Shown here: positions 59,786 to 64,000 of the stretch, piece after piece
Position numbering within the stretch: the stretch's first letter is position 1
Layout: each line of letters opens with the position of its first letter
Source: Pyrus communis
Lineage: Eukaryota; Streptophyta; Magnoliopsida; Rosales; Rosaceae
Direction: 5' to 3'
Length of the DNA: 64,000 bases
Assembly: GCF_963583255.1 (NCBI RefSeq)
Contig: NC_084813.1
Span: 18,729,799-18,793,798, forward strand
Position numbers and translations under genes: made by a program
The notes under the pieces: generated by a model
Seen by the model: the letters and a program-made list of their open reading frames with translations, nothing else
Told to the model about the DNA's origin: nothing
Database searches by the model: none

Positions 59786-62700
59786 TTGCCGATCAAACAT
59801 ATTGGTTCTACACATTTAAATACACTGCCTTACTCTTTGATCTTGAGAAATGTGTTACATGTACCAACTATAGTTGTGAATTTACTTTCTATCAAACAAC
59901 TGTGCAAAGACAATTTATGTTGGTTCATATGTGATGATGTAAATTTCTATGTGCAGGACAAGGTAACCAAAGCTATCATCTACCAAGGAAGGAGTGAGGA
60001 TGGTGAGTTGTTTCGGATTCCATTAAAGCTGTTTCCAAGGTGTTTGTCTCCATCAACTCAGAAGCCAGTAGCATTACTTGGACATAAAGTGAAGTCTATA
60101 GGTTGACATTAAAGGCTTGGCCATCCTAACAATGAAGTGCTTTCAGAGATGATGAAACAATCAGATATAACTACTACAATGGATGTCAATAAGCATGTAT
60201 GTTCATTCTGTATTTCTGGTAAAATGTCGAGGCAGGTGTTTCCAGATAGGACAAATACATGTATTTTTCCATTTCAGAAGGTTCACTCAGATCTCTGGGG
60301 TCCTTCCTCAACTAGGTCTATAAAAGGATATAGATACTATGTTAGTTTTGTTGATGAGTTTACAAGGCATGTATGGATATTTCCCTTAGTCAATAAATCA
60401 GAAGCTTTTGGTGTATTTTAGAAAATTTTCAGCTTTGTCCATAATCAGTTTAATGTAACAATCAAATGTTTGCAAACTGATGGAGGTGGAGAATTCATGA
60501 GTAAACAGTTTGATGATTTTTTGAAACTTAAAGGTGTATTTCATAAGATTTCATGTCCATACACTCTTCAACAGAATGGGATAGTTGAAAGGAAGCACAG
60601 ATATATCATAAATACTACAATTACTTTAATGACCACTGCCAATTTGTCTCAGAACTTGTGGTTTCATGCATGTGCACATTCTATATTTCTCATAAATTAA
60701 ATGCCAAGTAAAACATTAGGGATGAAGTCACCTTATCAGTTGATGTTTGTTACAAAGCCTCATTTACAAGATCTTAAGGTATTTGGAACAGCAATGTATC
60801 CTTATATTAGGCCCTATAATGAGAACAAATTGCAAACAAGGGTTGTTCAATGTGTGTTTGTTGGTTATGCAGAAAGTTATAAGGAAGTACTATGTTTTCA
60901 TATGCAGTCTCAGAAACTGATTATATCTAGGCATGTTATACATGATGAGAGTGTATTTCCTTACAAATTCACGGGTTATCATACCAAGTATCCATTTCAC
61001 GGTGAATTTCAAAGAGATAGTTCTGTGAATAGTCTAATTATTGTTACATTTCAAGTGCAGCCTAGCTCTGGTCAATTAGATGGCAGAAATGTGACACAGA
61101 ATAAGTAAGTGTGAGTTCTACACATTCAACAAGTGCAGATGCTAATGAGACCAGTGCAAATACAATTGGGATACGCAACAACATTTCAACAACAACATCT
61201 TCATAGTCGCCTGAAACAATTCACTCATCTCCTCAACACACAGCTTTGATGTTACTTGTCCACAATTCTGCACAATTAGAGGTAATTCTTCCTTTAATTT
61301 CATCTGAAGTACCTGAGCATATTCAATCCAATCCTGTTGTTTCAATGATGCAAACTCAGTTACAAGCAGGGACTATTTCAAGAAAAGACTTTTTAGCCTT
61401 TATAGCTAGCTTTCCTCAGTTGTCAACATTACAAATTAATGAACAAGATCCCTATTATACTAGAGGGTTCTCATTTATGGCTCAAATTAGTGATCTTGCA
61501 GAACCAACAACATTTCGAAGTGCAGCAACAAATGTCAATTGGCAATGAGCAATGCAAGAAATGTTTGATGTATTGAAAGGCTAAGGCACATGGAAGCTAG
61601 TCCCTCCACCTACACACAGAGCTATCATTGGTAGTAAATGGGTTTACAAGCTGAAAAATAATCTTGATGGTTCTATTTCAAGGTATAAGGTAGATTAGTG
61701 GCTCAAGGGTATAATCAGGAACATGGTTTAGATTATTTTGAGACATTCGGTCATGTGGTGAGACATACAACAATCAGGTTAATCATTTCTCTTTCAGCCC
61801 AATTTAAATGGGAATTAAGACAGTTGGATGTCAGGAATGCATTCTTGCATGGTGAACTAGAGGAAGAGGTTTATATGAAGCAGCCACAAGGTTTTGTGGA
61901 TTCTATACATCCTGATTATGTATGCAAGTTGGTGAAATCTTTCTATGGCTTGAAACAAGCCGCAAGAGCCTGGAATGCCAAATTTACAGGATATCTACCT
62001 ACAATGGGGTTCCAAATGTCTCAATCTGATACAAGTTTGTTTGTGAAACATGCTGGAATTGAAATTGTTGTCTTATTGCCATATGTGGATGACATTATTC
62101 TCATTGGGTCCAACAAGGATAAAGTTCAGGCTATAATTCAGGAACTTAGTGATGTGTTTGAATTGAAAAATATGGGAAGATTGGCCTATTTTTTGGGATT
62201 ACAGGTTGAGTATAAAGAAATTGGAGATATCTTCATAAACCAGTCTAAGTATGCAAGAGATTTGCTTCACAAAGATGGAATGGATAGGTGCAAGCCTATT
62301 GCAACTCCATGTAAGCCTCATACTCAACTTCTAGCCACTAAAGGTAAGCCTTTGGCTGATCCAATTGCATATAGGAGTCTAGTTGGTGCTCTGTAATACT
62401 TAACTTTCACTAGACCAGATCTGTCATATGATGTGAGTGTGGCTTGTCAGTACATGAATAATCCTACTGATATACATTTTGATCTAGTCAAAAGGATCTT
62501 TAGGTATATTCAAGGTACTGTGCAGTGTGGTGTTACATATTCAGCATCACAGGATACCTCCTTAACTACTTTCTCCAATTCTGATTAGGCTGCCAATCCA
62601 AATACAAGGAGATCTGTTATTGGGTTTGTCGTTTTCATGGGTCCAAATCCTATATCATGGCAGTCTAAGAAGCAAGCCTCGATGTCACGAAGTTCTACGG

Positions 62701-63032
62701 AGGCCGAATATAAAGCATTAGCATATTGTGCAGCTGATATTGTGTGGATAAGATTGTTGTTAAAGGATTTGCATCAGTTTATTTCTGAGCCACCATTGCT
62801 GCACTGTGACAACCTATTTGCTCTAGCTCTTTGTTCAAACCCTGTGTTTCATACACGAATTAAACATTTGGACATGGATTTTCATTTTGTTCATGAAAAA
62901 GTTCAGCGGAAGGATTTACAAGTTCAGTATATGCCAACTGAACGCCAGATTGCATATATCTTGACAAAGGGACTGCATGGACCTGCATTTGTTCGTCATT
63001 GTTGCAATCTCAGACTAGGTTACCCTAGCTGA
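59786..63032 (+). pseudogene. Copia-2 pol remnant
   Basis: Integrase: zinc-binding segment near 60107-60230 and core with VHSDLWGPSSTR (about 60283), FVDEFTRHVW and TDGGGEF (about 60475). Reverse transcriptase: about 61698-62400, including QLDVRNAFLHGELEEEVYMK, YGLKQAARAWN and the active-site YVDD at 62082-62093. RNase H: about 62590-63032, including SWQSKKQASMSRSSTEAEYK and YILTKGL; the frame ends with the stop at 63030-63032. In-frame stops lie at about 60104, 60419, 60698, 61106, 62394 and 62586, and a frameshift falls between 61108 and 61698. Confidence 0.93.
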
Positions 63033-63037
63033 GATCT

Positions 63038-63045
63038 GGGGGGGA
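63038..63045 (+). other. Copia-2 polypurine tract
   Basis: ggggggga immediately before LTR 2. Confidence 0.8.
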
Positions 63046-63322
63046 TAATAACTGAGGATGTATAATAGCTTAGCATACACCTCATGCCATGTCAACTATA
63101 GTTAGTTACAAGTTGGTTAAGAAAGAGAGTGTTGAGTCATCAATTGTGAGCAGCTATATATAGCTATCCATGTGTAAAATAATCTTTTAGATTGATGTAA
63201 TTCAGAAAGACTATTCAGTTTCTTCCTCTCTTTACTTCTCTCTTTATTTCTCTCTTCGCTGCCTTTCTGTATTTTCTGACTTTCTTTTGCTAAATTCATC
63301 TGAAGACTCATGAATGTTAAGA
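63046..63322 (+). repeat. Copia-2 3' LTR
   Basis: 277 bp, starting taataactgagg and ending gaatgttaaga, the same length as LTR 1. Confidence 0.88.
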
Positions 63323-63327
63323 TTTTA

Positions 63328-64000
63328 GAGTATTCTATGTAAACGTTGCTCCTGTGGTAAGTTGCAAAATGAAATTTTGTTGCTGTTATATTATTGCTAA
63401 CTAATGGCTGGCGGCAGGTCCCACTGAAGTTCTTTGAATATTTTAATACTAGCATTTGCCTACACACTTTGTGTGTATGAACACATTTTTTAAGAAAATG
63501 ATAAGGAGAGAGAGAGTGAGAGAGAACGTGGGGGAAGTGGGAGGTTTTTGTTTTTGGCTTTTTTTTTCTTTTTTTTTTTTGTAAATGTTAGAGGTATTTT
63601 AACATCATATGTAGATGAGAATTCAATAAAAAACAGTAAAATTTGGACATGTGAAATTACACTATTGCCCATAAATTTTTTTTGTGTGATAGAAGACTAA
63701 GTTGTCTTTTCACCATCTTTTGGTTGACAAAGAGGGTTTCATTAATTAGTAGAGATGATTAAAAAGAAATAGATCTTTAAAATGATAATGCTATAAAAAC
63801 TAAATTTATAGACAAAATTTTGAAAATTAAAAACATGAAAGTTAATGATTTTATTACTTAAGCGTTGTTAAACGTGCTCATTCTTATTGGTAACACATCA
63901 TTTAATTACAATTTTGACTCTAAATTTAATCTCCCTAACAGTACCTTATTTAAAAACATGAGTGGATGGTAGAAGTTGGTTCGAAAAAACTGAACCCAAG
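63328..64000. other. AT-rich spacer
   Basis: No gene is seen. A short (GA)n tract lies at about 63506-63525 and a poly-T run at about 63560-63580. The text here should join directly to the sequence left of 57415 in an empty allele lacking Copia-2. Confidence 0.5.

Larger units (their letters stand above)
57420..63322 (+). mobile_element. Ty1/Copia LTR retrotransposon, degenerate (Copia-2)
   Basis: Two LTRs of exactly 277 bp (57420-57696, 63046-63322) flank gag-pol in Copia order. A 5-bp duplication tttta lies on both sides (57415-57419 and 63323-63327). The primer-binding site follows LTR 1 and a G-rich polypurine tract precedes LTR 2. At least eight in-frame stops and a frameshift between about 61108 and 61698 break gag-pol. 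The LTRs are highly similar with scattered differences, and one cluster near the middle looks like a local rearrangement. The element is distinct from Copia-1 in gag and LTR sequence. Confidence 0.95.

Overview
The window looks like an intergenic-rich, repeat-rich stretch of a woody dicot nuclear genome. Cassandra TRIM LTRs carrying a 5S-like domain, Copia and PIF/Harbinger elements, many MITEs, intron-bearing genes and AT-rich spacers all point to a plant. Rosaceae (apple/pear type) is my best guess, but that is inference. There is no bacterial, organellar or CRISPR feature.

Layout. 1-6.9 kb: AT-rich spacer with two Cassandra solo LTRs (1062-1355, 3256-3550) and a compact TRIM (5728-6124) that looks like a Cassandra relative without the 5S domain. 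6.97-17.0 kb: a complete but dead gene for the small subunit of ADP-glucose pyrophosphorylase on the minus strand. All nine exons can be followed. It carries several stops and frameshifts, a Ty1/Copia element inside exon 2 (11933-16615, TSD tcccc) and a PIF/Harbinger element inside intron 7 (7426-10040, TSD taa).

18.7-47.7 kb: a tandem segmental duplication. Unit A is about 18.73-34.90 kb and unit B about 35.73-47.73 kb. Each unit carries an ankyrin/PGG-domain gene (ACD6/ITN1-like) on the plus strand and, convergent to it, a small conserved gene of unrecognised family on the minus strand. In unit B both are intact: a six-exon, 653-codon ankyrin gene whose first exon is a 57-bp coding minisatellite, and a four-exon, 243-codon gene. 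In unit A both are pseudogenes. Many differences between the units are transposon insertions, including a 9-bp-TSD Mutator-like MITE, an 8-bp-TSD hAT element and a three-level nest in intron 1 of the unit B ankyrin gene.

48-64 kb: a candidate Pack-MULE holding an antisense ubiquitin fragment (48.07-49.61 kb); a long Mutator-like palindrome with a Cassandra element in its loop (50986-52449); an apparently functional DUF868-family gene (53363-54418, minus); a strong foldback at 55.4-55.75 kb; an LTR-like degenerate stretch; and a second, degenerate Copia element (57420-63322) with equal 277-bp LTRs.

Only three loci look like working host genes: the unit B ankyrin/PGG gene, its convergent neighbour and the DUF868 gene. 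The rest is transposable-element history, and much of it can be ordered in time because nested elements keep their target-site duplications. Exon structures were derived by hand from splice sites and paralogue comparison; no database search was run.
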